Source of the DNA: Glandiceps talaboti
Taxonomy: Eukaryota > Hemichordata > Enteropneusta > Spengelidae
Assembly: GCF_964340395.1 (NCBI RefSeq)
Contig: NC_135559.1
Coordinates: forward strand, 13,198,759-13,260,758
Direction of reading: 5' to 3'
DNA: 62,000 nucleotides
The translations under genes and the position numbers were made by a program. The notes below the pieces were generated by a model, which was not told the DNA's origin, searched no databases, and worked only from the letters and a program-made list of their open reading frames with translations. Shown in pieces: positions 11,831 through 24,685 of this stretch. How positions within the stretch are numbered: position 1 is the first letter of the stretch; the number at the start of each line of letters is the position of its first letter.

Positions 11831-14780
11831 AGATGTATTATAATAGATGATATGAAAAAATGATAGCACAAAAAAAATTCTTTCCAATCTGGACTGTTGT
11901 CTTTAAAATCAAGAAAATGCACAAATAAACAGACTACCATACATATTGAAATTGATTCCATAGATGGTCAAATATCAATATTTTTAACATCTCTCTTATC
12001 AAACTCTAACCTCTACATTTCAGACACACATAATAGTCATCCAATAATTAATAACACAGCTTTGGTGTTCATCTAAAAATGTCTGTAATCTATTGGGGTC
12101 AAAGGTCAAATGTGTGAGTAATTGCTCCATTCCTAAAAGATGTGGGTGATGATGATCTCTCAGACAACAGAACAGACATGCGACAGATGCTATACTTCGA
12201 TAGAAGTTTGATGACATGACCTACATCATGTGACCTACTTTAATCAAAGCTCTATGCTCTGCTCTCTCTTTGACGTAGCTGTGTGTTAAGTTTCTATCGT
12301 AGTGATGACGATAAACCCTGGTATCTAGGACGACATTGACAGTGTCTTTGTTAAGATGGGGAACCCTAGTAACAAATGTGGGGGGGGGGGGGGGGATATC
12401 ATGCAAAATTTACGTTTCATGTAACCATAATGCTGTTAGGGCACAATGATTAAAAAGGTCTAAAGTATGCAAGTAAATTTTACCTACTTATTGCCCTTAG
12501 TTCAAACACTGGTTGACACTCCAAATAAATAAACGGGACACAGGCCTAAACATGTAAATGTGTATCTACTCAACATGACATTGTCTAGAATATGTAACTT
12601 CAACTTGAGAATCTGCTGACTTCATAATTAAATAAAATCCAATACATTGTATATGACCTCTTTGTGATAATGTAAACACAGATATTTTGGACAATAGAAC
12701 ATTTTGCAATTTTACTGTTTTCGGCTATTTCTCAGACTAAGTTTTTAATAATAATTACCAGACTGGTCCATTGCATTGCGTTCATGTACTAGAAGGCATT
12801 AGTCACTACTTACTTTTGTGTTTTTTTTATTTTCAAGTGAATTAAACTGAATTATGTCTTTAACGAAAATTTCCAGATTTCCAGTAATTGTGGAAAAGAA
12901 ATACAGGTGTACTATATATATATATATGTACATGATTCCTTACTATATTGAATTAAATTCAATAGCTTAAAATAGAAATAAAGTACTTGAAAGTAACATA
13001 CAGGAAAGATTAGATTTAAAGTAATCTTGAAATGTAACTAGAAATTGAACACTATTCCGGCTCTGGCAAAATACAGCGTTTCTGAGGACTTTTCATGTGT
13101 CTTTCCATTAAAGACTCAATTTTTAAAGTACATGTAATATTGAAACGTAACTGAAATATGATTCGGCTATGGGAAAATACACAGTTTCTTAGAGCTATGT
13201 GAAACTCCTATCTTCTTTTCAAGGACAGATTCGATTTATAAAATAATATTGAAATGTAAATGAAATATGATTCGGCTATGGGAAAATACATAACACGGTT
13301 TCTTTGAATTACTTGATTCATTTTTTTCCCCAGGTTGGCGATAAACAAATTGTTTCAACAGATCGAAAATAACCTTCTCTTTGTTATTTGGTTTTTTAAA
13401 AAAAAAACACTTCAAATTAGGTGAAAATATCATAGAACTACTTTAAAACTAAGGGAAGGGGAAGTGATGCGTCACTAATCAGCATTATAGCCGAACCTAC
13501 CCTAGACAAGTCTAAATGAGAAAGCAACAGACATTAATAAAAATCGTGTATAAATATCACATACTGATGATGCTACAGGGAGGTCAAAGGTGGACAATTC
13601 ATAATGTTACAAACTGGTAGAGTATAGATTATGAATACACAGGGAGCTCATAAATTGTCGCGGACGGCACTTACATGTGATCATCTTCTCATCCCTAATT
13701 GTCATCGATAGGACTTTCATCGCCCATTTCAGGGTAGAATTATTGGACATCACAATAAAAAAGACACCGATAATGAGCCGATAGTTAATGACAACTTGGA
13801 CAAAAGGATTTATTTTTATGTTCTGTCTAACCCTTGACATTTCGTAGCATTGCTCCATTGGCCACTAAATATTTCATTTTACGATTAATCAATCTTCAAG
13901 AGAGAGAGAACAATTACGTCAGCTTTATAAAAATCTAGGACTGAAAACTAGTTTGTGATGTCTGCAGTCCCTGGGACACGCTACTACAAAACCAGATGTA
14001 TTAAAACTGAAAACCTTCTGTAAGACCTGTCCATAAGTTCATTCACCCATTATGAGATTGTGAAAAAATACTGAGCTACACTATACATGGTACATTGTAC
14101 ATCATTTCATTTGTAAATTTCATTAATTTACAAATGACTTGTTAAAACTAAAAGCTATATAAACTGTCTACAGACACATGTACCAAATTATGATATTGAA
14201 CGCTTGCATTCTGCAGATATTGCCTAATTACCAATTAATTATGCAAATGACTCATTAAAAATTAAAGACTATACCAACAAGCTTTGTAGCACACATGCAT
14301 TCTGTTATCAACGACTGTACCAAACTATTTGAAATTTGAGGCTTACATTAAGATAATGTGAAATTCTCAAAAGTAATTAATTATGCAAATCAGTCCCATA
14401 TATATGTTATTACTTCGTGGAAGTTGACCCAGTTAATTCCTTATCACATTGAATTCTGGGTGACACAAGTTTGTTGAGTTGTAGAAAATAAAGCTTCTTA
14501 CTTTTGCAACCCATTGTCCTTGTAGTTGAAATATGCTGGTAAGCTGTGGCCCTGACAGTTGGCAAATACTGGTAAGATGGAATATCTAACACATCTTTAC
14601 TGAAGTATTATATCTTTGCAAAGTTCAGAAGAAAGCACCTTGAATGTAGACTGTTCTGGTTTGTATAGGCTGTGTGGAGGCTGAGACTGTTGGACAATGG
14701 CTATAGAATGGAACAGCCATACAGTGAAAGACATACTGGCACAGATACATAGATCACACATGTGTAATCACTGACATGCA
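11831..14780. other. No gene proven; weak minus-strand open stretches at 12.0-12.4 and 13.66-13.86 kb
   Basis: Minus-strand 12020-12406 is open except for one in-frame TAG. Minus-strand 13670-13858 ends in a good GTAAGT donor (13669-13674) but has no convincing acceptor. A GGGTCAAAGGTCA DR1-like site is at 12096-12108. A 130-bp sequence at 12770-12900 recurs at 29240-29345. Nothing here is identifiable as a known protein. Confidence 0.35.
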
Positions 14781-14782
14781 TG

Positions 14783-14833
14783 CACACATACGTCGCTACA
14801 TACATGCGCACATACACACATACATACATACAT

Positions 14834-14880
<47 letters not shown>

Positions 14881-15061
14881 TCCATCCATACATGCACACA
14901 TACATACATGTATGCATGCCATACACACACACGTACATAAGTACAGACATATACCCATGTGCAATCCTACTACAAAGACAAACACAGACACAGGCACACA
15001 CACACACACACACACACACATACATACATACATACACACATGCATGCAAACAAACAAACAC
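14783..15061. repeat. Compound (CA)n/(CATA)n microsatellite
   Basis: Mixed CACA, CATA and CATG repeats in two blocks (14801-14876 and 14997-15061) around a lower-repeat centre. Confidence 0.97.
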
Positions 15062-15454
15062 ACTGAAACATTCTAACAAAGACACTCACAGAGACAGACA
15101 TACAACACACAGACACTTAGATACAAGAACAAAGATACTGCAACACCTACACATAAAAGATACCAACCTGATCTGGAGTCAAACCACCAATCGGCACAGT
15201 TGTAACACACATAACCATAATATTGAGGTTATTGACAAAGTCAACAACTGAAAACTTGACCCTGTACCATACGTATTCAAATCAATCAATATTGCTTGTA
15301 ACGAACGCCACACAATATTTCATCATATGTTGAATAAAATTTGATCGCCATTGACCGAGACTGTGATCTGACCATTACGCCACAAGATATTAGACAATAC
15401 ACTTCTCACAACACGAACCCTTGCTGTCTCTCAAATCGAGACGACATCACTTAC

Positions 15455-15579
15455 TTCTTTGGCAAACCCTTCCAAGCCATTGTCTTTATAATATTTGATG
15501 AAATCTTCTTGCAAGTCTTTGCCATTTGTACCGGATTTGGACGGAGTACCTGGATTGCTTTTCATTGGACTACCTTGGC
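15455..15579 (-). CDS. Second exon of the same unidentified gene
   Basis: The exon has 125 bp, with a polypyrimidine tract, acceptor CACTTAG and donor GTAAGT. Two bases complete a glycine codon with the G left by the exon at 26917-26959, then 41 open codons follow. They form a Ser/Pro/Gly-rich part (QGSPMKSNPGTPSKSGTNG) and a charged, helix-like part (KDLQEDFIKYYKDNGLEGFA, then KE). The exon ends in phase 0. Splice signals and composition are convincing for coding. The family is not recognised, and following exons were not located with confidence. The intron between the two would be about 11.3 kb. Confidence 0.6.
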
Positions 15580-15769
15580 CTAAGTGGACAAAAAAGGGAA
15601 AAATAACAAAGTTAGATACATCATTTTCAAACACACTGCATATCAACAGTTTATTACAGTAATATCATACAAGTTTTTACGGGGGTAATTTATAAATTTC
15701 ATCCCAAGTTCAAGTTCTTGAGATGTTTTATCAGGCTATCCCACTAAAATTATGGTACCTCTATTAGGC

Positions 15770-16137
15770 TGAACAAGAAAAGTTCAATTTTAGAATAGGT
15801 GGGGTAGGTAAATTTTTTATTTTATTTTTTAATATTTTTTTTTATATGTGTCTAGTTCAGGTAGTTATGTTTTCCATTGTTTTCCATATGGTCTATGTTA
15901 TTCCATATTGGTTTCTTCTCATCAGATGTACTGCCATTACAGATTTGAAGAACAGTTTTAGATTGTCTTTTCAAGTTGATGTCAGTTTCCGTATCCACTA
16001 TTTCTTGCAAGACTTCACAATTTTCGTGATTTTATTATTATTTTTCTCGCATACGTAAAACAAAGTTTAGGGTCGGCGTGAAAAAACTACATGGGTTTGG
16101 GTAACCGGAACCAATTTTTTTTATTAATAGGCCTTAC
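15770..16137 (+). mobile_element. Inverted-repeat element family A, copy 2
   Basis: This has the same internal order as the 10368 copy (AATAGGTGGGGTAGGTA, CATCAGATGTACTGCCATTA, TTCTTGCAAGACTTC). The right end GGAACCAATTTTTTTTATTA then GGCCTTA is well kept. The left end is eroded. It lies 190 bp from the exon at 15455-15579, inside the large intron. Confidence 0.82.
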
Positions 16138-16396
16138 GAGGGTCCCAAACCTTAGCACAATCGATGCATGTATTAAAGGAAGAATTCAGATTTGGATTAA
16201 AATTTTGGTGTGACATAAACAGTTGTCTGGCTCAGCTTTGAAGAAGTTGGTCAACAACAAATCAATAATCCTATGTGTATTCCTTATCGCTCCGATGATA
16301 AGATAATACTAATGCAAGATACTGGGACTGAAACCTTGGCCTTTAAGATACAACTATGACAAGTAATCAAGACCAAAAGTCGTCTCATCAAGAGAT

Positions 16397-16482
16397 AAGT
16401 CAATATCATCAAATGATATATCAATACCATCAAATGATATATCAATACCGCCAAATGATGTATGAATACTGTCAAATGAGAA
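16397..16482 (+). repeat. Four tandem 24-bp units
   Basis: Units of CAAATGATATATCAATACCAT with small changes. The last unit is the most diverged. Confidence 0.88.
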
Positions 16483-19470
16483 CAACTCCATTAGATAGTA
16501 TGTGCAGCTAGATGTACTGCCTCAACACATACTAAAAGATCATGAAGTAGGTACACCAATGAATGCATTGCTTTAACTCTCAAATAATTTCTAACTTGTA
16601 TCAGAAATAATACTAGCAGTGTCACTACTAATGCACATGTAAACTTACCACTATTTCATTCCCCTTTCTAATTAACGCTGGCCTTGACAACTGAGAACTA
16701 CACCACCTTGATTCCATTGTAACTATCATGTTAATCAGTGGCTAAGTCATTTGGGAAAGGTGTCCCCCAGGATGTTCCCCTGGGTACTGAACATAGAGTA
16801 CTTAACACGCTACTTTTATTCATTCTGCTGTAATTCTACTGGGAAATGTCTACCCCCTTTCAAAATTAGCAACACAGCTATGGCAACAAGACAGTAGACT
16901 ATTCTAATGAATGTTGTCAGAGCTAATGAGATCATGGGATGAAATTTACATGAAATAAAATGGGAGATTTCAAATCAGATATGTCCAAGATTGCTTGCTG
17001 TGTGAGTGGTGGTATTTTTTTCTGTGTCATCTGAATGGACTTCCTTGTCCCTTTATAGTAAGTAATGGAAGGACGTAATATTACTGATTGTAGCAGGTGT
17101 ACTTGATGAAGACGATAACCCTTCTATGAAAGAAATAAAGTGTCAGGTGTCAGGGTGAAGACAACCTTTATAGAATAAAGTGTCCTGATCTCTACTTGTA
17201 AATACTCATCAATTCTTGAGTACTGCTATGCAAATACCATAAATATGCTGTCTTTATTTCATCCGGGAATGTTTCACATTTCAATAATTATCTACATGAG
17301 GTACAATCTGTCAGGTTTTGATCTGACTGTTCTAGTTCCAGGACAACACTGTCATCTTTTGATGAGTAAGACATGTCCACTACATCGACCATAATGCAAT
17401 TCAGTAGTTAGTTAGTTAGATTTATGACTTCACCAACATGGAGTACCAACCATAGTTTGTGAAATGTATGATAAAGACAACACCCCTGTTTACACATAGA
17501 TGCATCCTCATATCTCGATTAAAAGGAGGGGGGAGGGGGGAGCATCAATGCACAGTAGAATGGTCAATAGACGTCAAAGCATATTCACATGCACTTAAAC
17601 TAGTATTTGTATGTACTTCAGGCTGGATTAATCAGAATTCTTGCAGGAACTCAACACTGATTTACGATGTGTTGCTGATGATTTGTATGCAGACATAAAC
17701 CTTTCCTATATATCTTATCCAAGATGGTGGTGGTGGGGGGAGAGAAAGTGCATTTTTTGTGCCATGAGAGAGAATGTCTTCAGACTAAATTTAACTGAAC
17801 ACAACCCCCTCCCCCCCATCAGAACTCCTATTTCTCAATTTCCTTCCCCTACATGTCTGTACACAAACTTTCTTTTCAAAATACTTTTCAATTTATCTTT
17901 ATCAACAAGTCTTCATAGAAGACACAGTCCCCCCCCTCCCCATTCTCAAATACTTTACTCATATGGGACTGAATGCTATACTTTCAAAGGGTGTAACAAT
18001 TTGTATAGAACTCATGAATCAACTGTGTTACTTCATTTTCAGAATGGATGAATAAGCCATTTTTCGTCTTGCTACAGATCTCACAAGATCCCACATGAGC
18101 CATTGTATCCATATCAACCACTTGAGGGTGATCAAGCTGAAAGTGTCAAACGCTTAGCAACACTATTGTTCTCAACATCATCGCACATGGCCACGGCAAA
18201 AGCTGGACTATGTTCAAATGTTCGACAACCGTTGTTGCTAGCCATATCTGCATATTTCGCGAGAACTGCAACGAGACATAAAATCCCTTATTGTAAGTAT
18301 CTGGGATTTTATTTAGTGACTTTCAGATTGTTGCATACAATCAAGAAAGGATGCAACCTCTGTTTAAAGGCTCACTTTGAAAAAAGAATTCAACAGTAAG
18401 TGTGAAAACACTTGTCTGACAAAGCTACAGAAAAAGTTGGCCCAGAACAAAAGAATAATCCTATGTAATCCTAGTAGGTTCACTGATAAGATAACACTAA
18501 TGGGAGAACCAGCAATGCATGTTGAAACCCTGGCCTGGACAAGGGGATGCCCAATGGGGTGTGCCTGTTGAAACTTTGAACTTCAATTTTTTACTTAGTG
18601 ATTTTGCGAAAATCATGTTATTATGAAAAAAGAAATATTACAGTAAATTTCCCCTTTTGTTTTCAAGTCATACATATAGAAAACACTGGCATAAACTGAA
18701 TGTTCACACTAGTTTCAAACTAGTAATGATAGGTGACCATAACATTCATTACTTGCACTTGTAAACTTGTTATTGGAATATGTGGGTGGGAACATGTGAG
18801 TAGAAGACGGTTGTAGGAAATCCAGTTTTAACAAATTTGTGCTCATTGGAGGGGAAGGAAGTGATGCTCCATTAGTCTGAGTCAATCGTTGAAATTAAAA
18901 ATTCCAACAGAATAAAACATGTAAAAGGTATACCATTTTCATGGTTATAGTCAGTGTCTTTGTTAAAGGCAAGAAGTAGATAAAATATACATGACTTTAC
19001 ATGTCATTTTACCAGGGCTTCCCTAATGATATGGTAAAATGTAGGGGAAACAAACTATGCCAGTGGTACCAGATTTCCACCTTCCTGGGGGTTCTCAGCC
19101 CATAGCAAAAACAGTGATACTAATCACACCCACTGTATATTTACCTTATCTGATATAATTCATGAATTAGATTACCTAGTAATGGTTTCTAATCCTATAC
19201 AATTACTATACAGAATGAGTGTGTTGATTCTAAGCTGTAAAATATTCACACAATTCAAAGCAAATAAACTTGACCCTGCTAAATATACTAATACATGTCA
19301 ACACATGTTTGTTTTTCACACTTTCCACAATACCACATAATCAATGATGCAAATCAAGCAGCAGGTCTTTGTGCCAAAATTACAATACTGCTGTTTAAAG
19401 GCCCAGGATTCAGTCCCAGGTTCTCCCATAATTAGTATTATCCCCAATAATTGACTCCTATAAGTCTTGG
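16483..19470. other. Probable intron, no feature recognised
   Basis: Plus-strand frames at 17641-18051 and 18103-18399 are open for up to 136 codons, but they include G-rich and C-rich runs and lack recognisable motifs or splice-bounded blocks. I treat them as chance. Confidence 0.45.
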
Positions 19471-19808
19471 ATTAGGCCTAAAATATAATTGTTTGGTTCC
19501 GGTTATCCAATCTCACCTAGTTTTTCATATCGACCCTAAACTTTTTTTTTTACATACTCAAGAAAAAATAATAAAATCATGAAATTTTTTTGTGAAGTCT
19601 CGCCAGAAATAATGGAATTGGATACTGACATAAAGACAATGTAACACTGTTCTTCTGATCTTTAATGGCTGTACATCTGATGAGAAGAAACCAATAACAC
19701 AGAACCAACAGGGAAAACAACAGAAAACATAACTACCTGAACTAGACACTCACGTATATCTAACTACCCCACCTATTCTAAACTTGAGCGTTTTTTTATT
19801 AGGCCTTA
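19471..19808 (-). mobile_element. Inverted-repeat element family A, copy 3 (inverted)
   Basis: Both ends are well preserved: TAGGCCTAAAATATAATTGT then TTGGTTCCGGTTATCC on the left, and TTTTTTTATTAGGCCTTA on the right. It runs opposite to the copies at 10368, 15770 and 28855. Confidence 0.87.
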
Positions 19809-20029
19809 CTAACTATCATCAGTGGAGCTATGAGGATTGCATACGATGAATTTTTTGTCCAGGACCAAATTTTTCTATATCTTTACCAGACGATTATTTT
19901 TCATACCTAAATGTTGATCCTATCCAAAACTGGGCTTTTTAATTTGTGTTGTCATATACAGAAATGTTGCCAACCTTCACCTAAACTATTACACAACATT
20001 GTAACTTGTTTGGCCTTGGTTCAATTGGC

Positions 20030-20475
20030 AATATCAAAATTTCTAACCAAGAATTCGGCATGTAAACACGTAGTATACCATTGCCAGATTTAACATGCAA
20101 ATCAGCTTATTGATATGCAAATCAGCTTATTGATATGCAAGTTATGAAATTGTTTAGAAATTGAAGTGGTATCTTTTTCATCAAAGAAGAACAAAATCTA
20201 CATGTCCCTTGGTTCAACCACCAAGATCAAAGATTTTAATAAGTATATTGGTATGTAAGCCTGTGAAGCACTTAGAATCTCAATGCCAGATTGAAAGTGT
20301 AAATCAGCTCATTGATATGCAAATCAGCTCATTGATATGCAAGTTATGAAACTGTTTTGAAAATGGACTTTTTATTACAACAAAGGAGTACAAAATCCCA
20401 CATGGCCTTGACTCAACAGCCAAGATCAAAATTTTAAATCAATATATTGGTATGTAAGCCAGTGAAACACTTAGA
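20030..20475 (+). repeat. About 200-bp tandem repeat, two and a bit copies
   Basis: ATATGCAAGTTATGAAA recurs 202 bp apart (20136 and 20338), and TTGGTATGTAAGCC recurs 199 bp apart. Each unit carries doubled TGATATGCAAATCAGCT segments with the octamer ATGCAAAT. Confidence 0.88.
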
Positions 20476-21734
20476 TTCGTATGTCCTTATTATGAGCGTT
20501 ATCTCTTTTTTTACTGACGCCATCTCTAGCCAAGTGCATAATTCATCTTCTACCTCAATAGTCATTGGTCACGCTAGAACAAAGGGTTAAAACTCAAACC
20601 CTGACTGGATGGTCTGATGGCTAAACTACTTCATAAGGCCATTAAGGTCAACAACAAAAAAGCTCTGATGTATATAGATTTATATCTATGGTCTTATTTT
20701 ATGGCCCTCTTGAGGTGTTTATAAGACATCCCCGCACAATGACCAATTTGTCTGCAGGCTTCTAGGCTCCAAGCTTCATTGCCTTCCCTGTACACCAGTC
20801 TACATCATGGCTATACATATTACTTTATACACAGACAATTTTTTACCTCAGATTATCAGATATAAAGAACTTGGGTAGACTCTTCTTCTTTTATAGGAAT
20901 AGATCGACAAATGTTGTTTATATTCTTTGTACAAAACTGACCATATGCACATAAAAACTATCGATATGTAATCAAAACAGCCATGCAAAGTAGCACACGA
21001 TATCTACCCACAGTGATCCCCCCCCCCCCCATTAATCTTTTACCTGGCCATAAAACACATTTGTTGATTTCTACACTTTTGCAAATTAGTAAATTTATAC
21101 CCTATTTATAAATCTCTTTGAAATACTCATCCCACAACCACATCTTATTTTATTTTTTTTTAGACAAAATCAGCAATGAACCACGTTAACAGAAGATTTA
21201 TTTAGTACTTGATTCCCTCTGACAAGGTCAAATGTTTCAAATTGTGATTTATACATAAATTGATCTTACAGGTCTGAAGGGCTCTAAGGAATCACTTGAA
21301 CTATTTTCCAAGGATGATTTTGATTGGCTCATTCAAGAAAAAGATGCAATATGACCAATCAGTGAAGACTTTACAAACCAGGCCATAGGTGAAGGTAACC
21401 TGTCCTAACAGGTCAACGAACAATGTAAGATATTAATACGACAATGTCAAGGTCAAAATTTGACACTCAAAGAGTTATGCCAACATTTAGTACATGAGCA
21501 ACTGTCTTTTAAGTTCATTTATCTTCTGAAATTTCTCTATAAAGTCAAAGCTTTCTAATAAATTTGAGCATGGTTTATTTTATTTTTGTATGTGTTTATT
21601 TTGTGTGACTGACTGCTATAATTCAACTTTTACTTGAAATAATTGTAACTAACAGACTCACATCAGATCTTTGCAAACAGTACTCAAGAGAGGGAACAGG
21701 ATATTTCAATACCAAAATTAGGTATCATTGCATA
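20476..21734. other. No feature recognised
   Basis: AT-rich intronic-type sequence with a C-run at 21019-21030. Confidence 0.5.
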
Positions 21735-21845
21735 TATACAGGAAATTTACATAATAACATTACCAATTGTCACATAAATTTACAGGAAATTTACATAACA
21801 TTACTGATCATTGCATAAATTTACAGGAATTTTACATAATGAAAT
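21735..21845 (+). repeat. Short tandem repeat of TACAGGAAATTTACATAA
   Basis: Three units about 50-55 bp apart, each with ACAGGAAATTTACATAA, ACATTAC and CATAAATT. Confidence 0.85.
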
Positions 21846-23150
21846 TATGCCCAATTCCGTAAGTTTTCCTTTAGTTTTCAAGAAATTACTACGGGATAAA
21901 CCAACCACTCTAACACAGCAGAGTAGGTAGGCACCACCTTTATGCATGTGTGTGTGCATGTGGGTGGGGGGGGGGGGGAATGATCAATCTGGTATACAGG
22001 ATTAGAAAGGGGATTTATTTGCAAAATGGTTGATACGTGGGGGGGGGGGCACAGTGGTAGTAAATTAATATCTAATATCTACTTCATGCCAACTTCCAAC
22101 AATGACAATACAAACTTTGCAGAACTTTCCAAAAATATCACGAAAAAAAATAACCCAAATGTCTAAGCAACAGAACAAGGGTGTAAAACTCGTATTGAGT
22201 TTCACCACTTGTCATTCAAACAAGAACTTTTACCACGATCTACATGACTAAATCCATGTATACAGCTCTAATACTAGTACTTGAATAGTGTCCTTAATCC
22301 AGGGTCAAGCATTGTCCTTTAAGTAGGGTAGGCTAAACTAAAGTTACAAGCATGTTTTGATGTATTGCAATCTGTGATATATATATGGTACCTCACAACA
22401 GCTGTAACTTTTACAAATTTTTCAGTAAACTTGGTCTTACTTTTTTTTCTATTCTTTAATTACTGACTACACTGTGAGCGTGATAAGCTTGTCAATATCA
22501 TCACATCACAGCACCCTATGATCTGCTACTAGTGCTCAGTACCAATGTGGTAAACACGGGGTATCTGCATGAGTGCAGAAAACACTGCACACACGAATGC
22601 AAACAACCATATTGGTACTCGCACATTACTGGGTTCTGTTACTGTAGCGTGATCATTCAAAGCCGTACATTTCATAAAATTATTACATGCATGAACGTAA
22701 TTGTGTGTATATCAAACAATTATGTGCTCATTTGCATACAAAGATCCACTGATGTTTTTGGTACTGCACACTGTGCGCATTAATGTCAGCATAATCGCAA
22801 GTATACAAGAATAATTTTAGGTAGATACTAAAAATTCAAAATAATATTTAAAACTATACCTTAAAACAATTTTTCATATACTTATGATCACAAGGTTAAA
22901 CCACAGGGGATTGGAGTCGGCCATTTTTGTTCAGGATTAGGGACTTTAATATTTGCAATGTTTACTTTCATCCAAAAACAATTACTCTATTGATATAGAC
23001 AGAATTTCAAAAAAGATGTATTTACGAAAAGTGATCATCCTATGTACATGTAATTAGTATTATTAGTCAACTAATGTACACCATGTACTATAACATTACA
23101 CCAGTATCTGTTTTCAACACAGCTCACACATGTACTTTGGTAGCTCTGGA
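21846..23150. other. No feature recognised
   Basis: Contains G-runs at 21965-21977 and 22040-22049. No coding signal. Confidence 0.5.
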
Positions 23151-23774
23151 TGTATACACTACCAGGTTCGACACGTCTTTGACACGTCTTCTCTCTCTGC
23201 TATGGTTCTACCCTATCTCTAACGAGACCACGAACATATTTCAATCGCATGGATTTTGGGAATAAAAACCACCCATACCCTTGCTAATGACTATATAAGA
23301 CAGAAATGAACTTTAAATCACTAAATTCAACCTACATATTGTCTATTCTGTCATTCTTGTCTAATGTTCGCTCGAGTCGCAAAGCGGACAACAGAAAGTT
23401 ATGCAAACAGATTAACTCAATATTGCAAGGCACAACCAGCTGTCATATTGTACGTTCTTGCGGCTAGAACGATCGTAAGACAAGAATTGACAGAATAGAC
23501 AAGACGTAGTTTGCATTCTGTGTAAATTGAACACCATCTAGCACCTTTGAACAAATTGGAATTTGGCGCTATATAAATTTTTATGATGATGATGATGATG
23601 ATTTAGAGATTTAAAGTTCAAATCTGATATAAGTATTTTATTTAGTCATTAGCAAGGGTATGGGTGGTTTTTATTCCCAAAATTCATGCGAATGAAATGT
23701 TCGCAGTCTCATTGTTAGCGATAGGGAGGACCCATAGCGGAGAGGGAAAACGTGTCGAACCTGGTAGTGTATAC
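23151..23774. mobile_element. Nested foldback element
   Basis: The outer arms are about 140-160 bp: GTATACACTACCAGGTTCGA at 23152 is matched inversely at 23755-23774, and GGGAATAAAAACCACCCATA at 23258 by TATGGGTGGTTTTTATTCCC at 23659. Inside is a second hairpin, with GTCTATTCTGTCATTCTTGT at 23340 and ACAAGAATTGACAGAATAGA at 23481. Next to that is a retroposon tail at 23545-23602. It looks like successive insertions into one palindromic transposon. No transposase frame is present. Confidence 0.8.
23545..23602 (+). mobile_element. SINE/LINE 3' end, GCGCTATATAAAT tail with (ATG)n
   Basis: AATTTGGCGCTATATAAAT is followed by a GATGAT trinucleotide run. This 3' tail type is known from L2/CR1-clade LINEs and the SINEs they mobilise. 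Only the 3' end can be recognised. Confidence 0.6.
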
Positions 23775-24269
23775 ATGTATGTAGCTAGTACTTGGATACT
23801 TCCACTGCCAGCTTTATTTTCCCTGACCTGTAAATACCCTACCAATTAAAACACATTGGCATATGGTATATATGATTCTCATAAACCATTCAATTCATAT
23901 TATCAAAATGCACAACCGTCTGGCGGCAGTTTATGCAAATGTGATATTGAATACAAACTGTACAGCAGGATATGGGTCTTACGCTATGAGTATGACCAAA
24001 ACGCATTCACATGGCAATTAGATGGAATTTCATTGCTGATTTTGTAGGGTTAGGATTTTTTAATTAAATCTGTAATCCAATGTAAATAAACAGCATTTAT
24101 AAAGTATTTCGACAATTTTATGTCTGCACTTTTTGAGTCTCAAGTAATTATTCATATAATGTTTATGAAGAATGTTATTACTTTGAATTTTCTATGTGCA
24201 TAGTTACAGTACTTTCATGACTTGGCCTTTTTACAACCATTTCACCCCCCACCCCCCCTCCCCCCCGGG

Positions 24270-24685
24270 ACAATCACACAACGTCACATAATCTCAATAA
24301 CCGACCTTCACTCATGGGGAGGGGGCATCAACGCAATTGCTGAAGTTCATTTTTGCACTTCTAACCAAATTTCGACGGAAAACTTTCACTCCTTCAATGC
24401 TAACAGCTTTTGTATTTGCTACTGAGATGTCGATAAGTTGATAAGAATTTGCTTCTAATGTGAGATATGGTGCTGGGTTTCTGGTAGTATTTTAATGTGT
24501 TTACAATCATGTTTTGACATTACATTGATTATAGTGGTGTGACTGCTACACTTTTCATCATACTTTACATCATGTATAAATGTTTGATGTCGCACTTGTG
24601 AACATTTGTTTAGGGGGATGGGGTTTTGACCGACATGAACTATGTTCATTTGTTGAGCTTGTGCAACATTGTGCAATGTTCCTTA
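24270..24685 (+). mobile_element. Inverted-repeat element family B, copy 2
   Basis: The internal part GAAGTTCATTTTTGCACTTC to GGTGCTGGGTTTCTGGTAGT is nearly the same as in the copies at 3104 and 37849. The ends pair CACACAACGTCACATAATCT with an inverse around TTGAGCTTGTGCAACATTGT. Confidence 0.82.

Noticed and set aside
12020-12406. Minus-strand open stretch read through one TAG
   Set aside because: No acceptor/donor pair removes the stop cleanly, it includes a poly-G tract and a repeat-type AGGTCA segment, and no family resemblance is seen.
13670-13858. Possible exon ending in GTAAGT at 13669-13674
   Set aside because: A good donor, but no acceptor gives a continuous frame with the exon at 15455, and the peptide is unrecognised.
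14495-14545. Minus-strand sequence reading YKDNGLQ, resembling the YKDNGLE of the exon at 15455-15579
   Set aside because: Only seven residues match, all three frames are open, and the composition does not support an exon; probably chance.
17641-18399. Plus-strand frames of 136 and 98 codons
   Set aside because: They run through G-rich and C-rich simple sequence and lack coding character.
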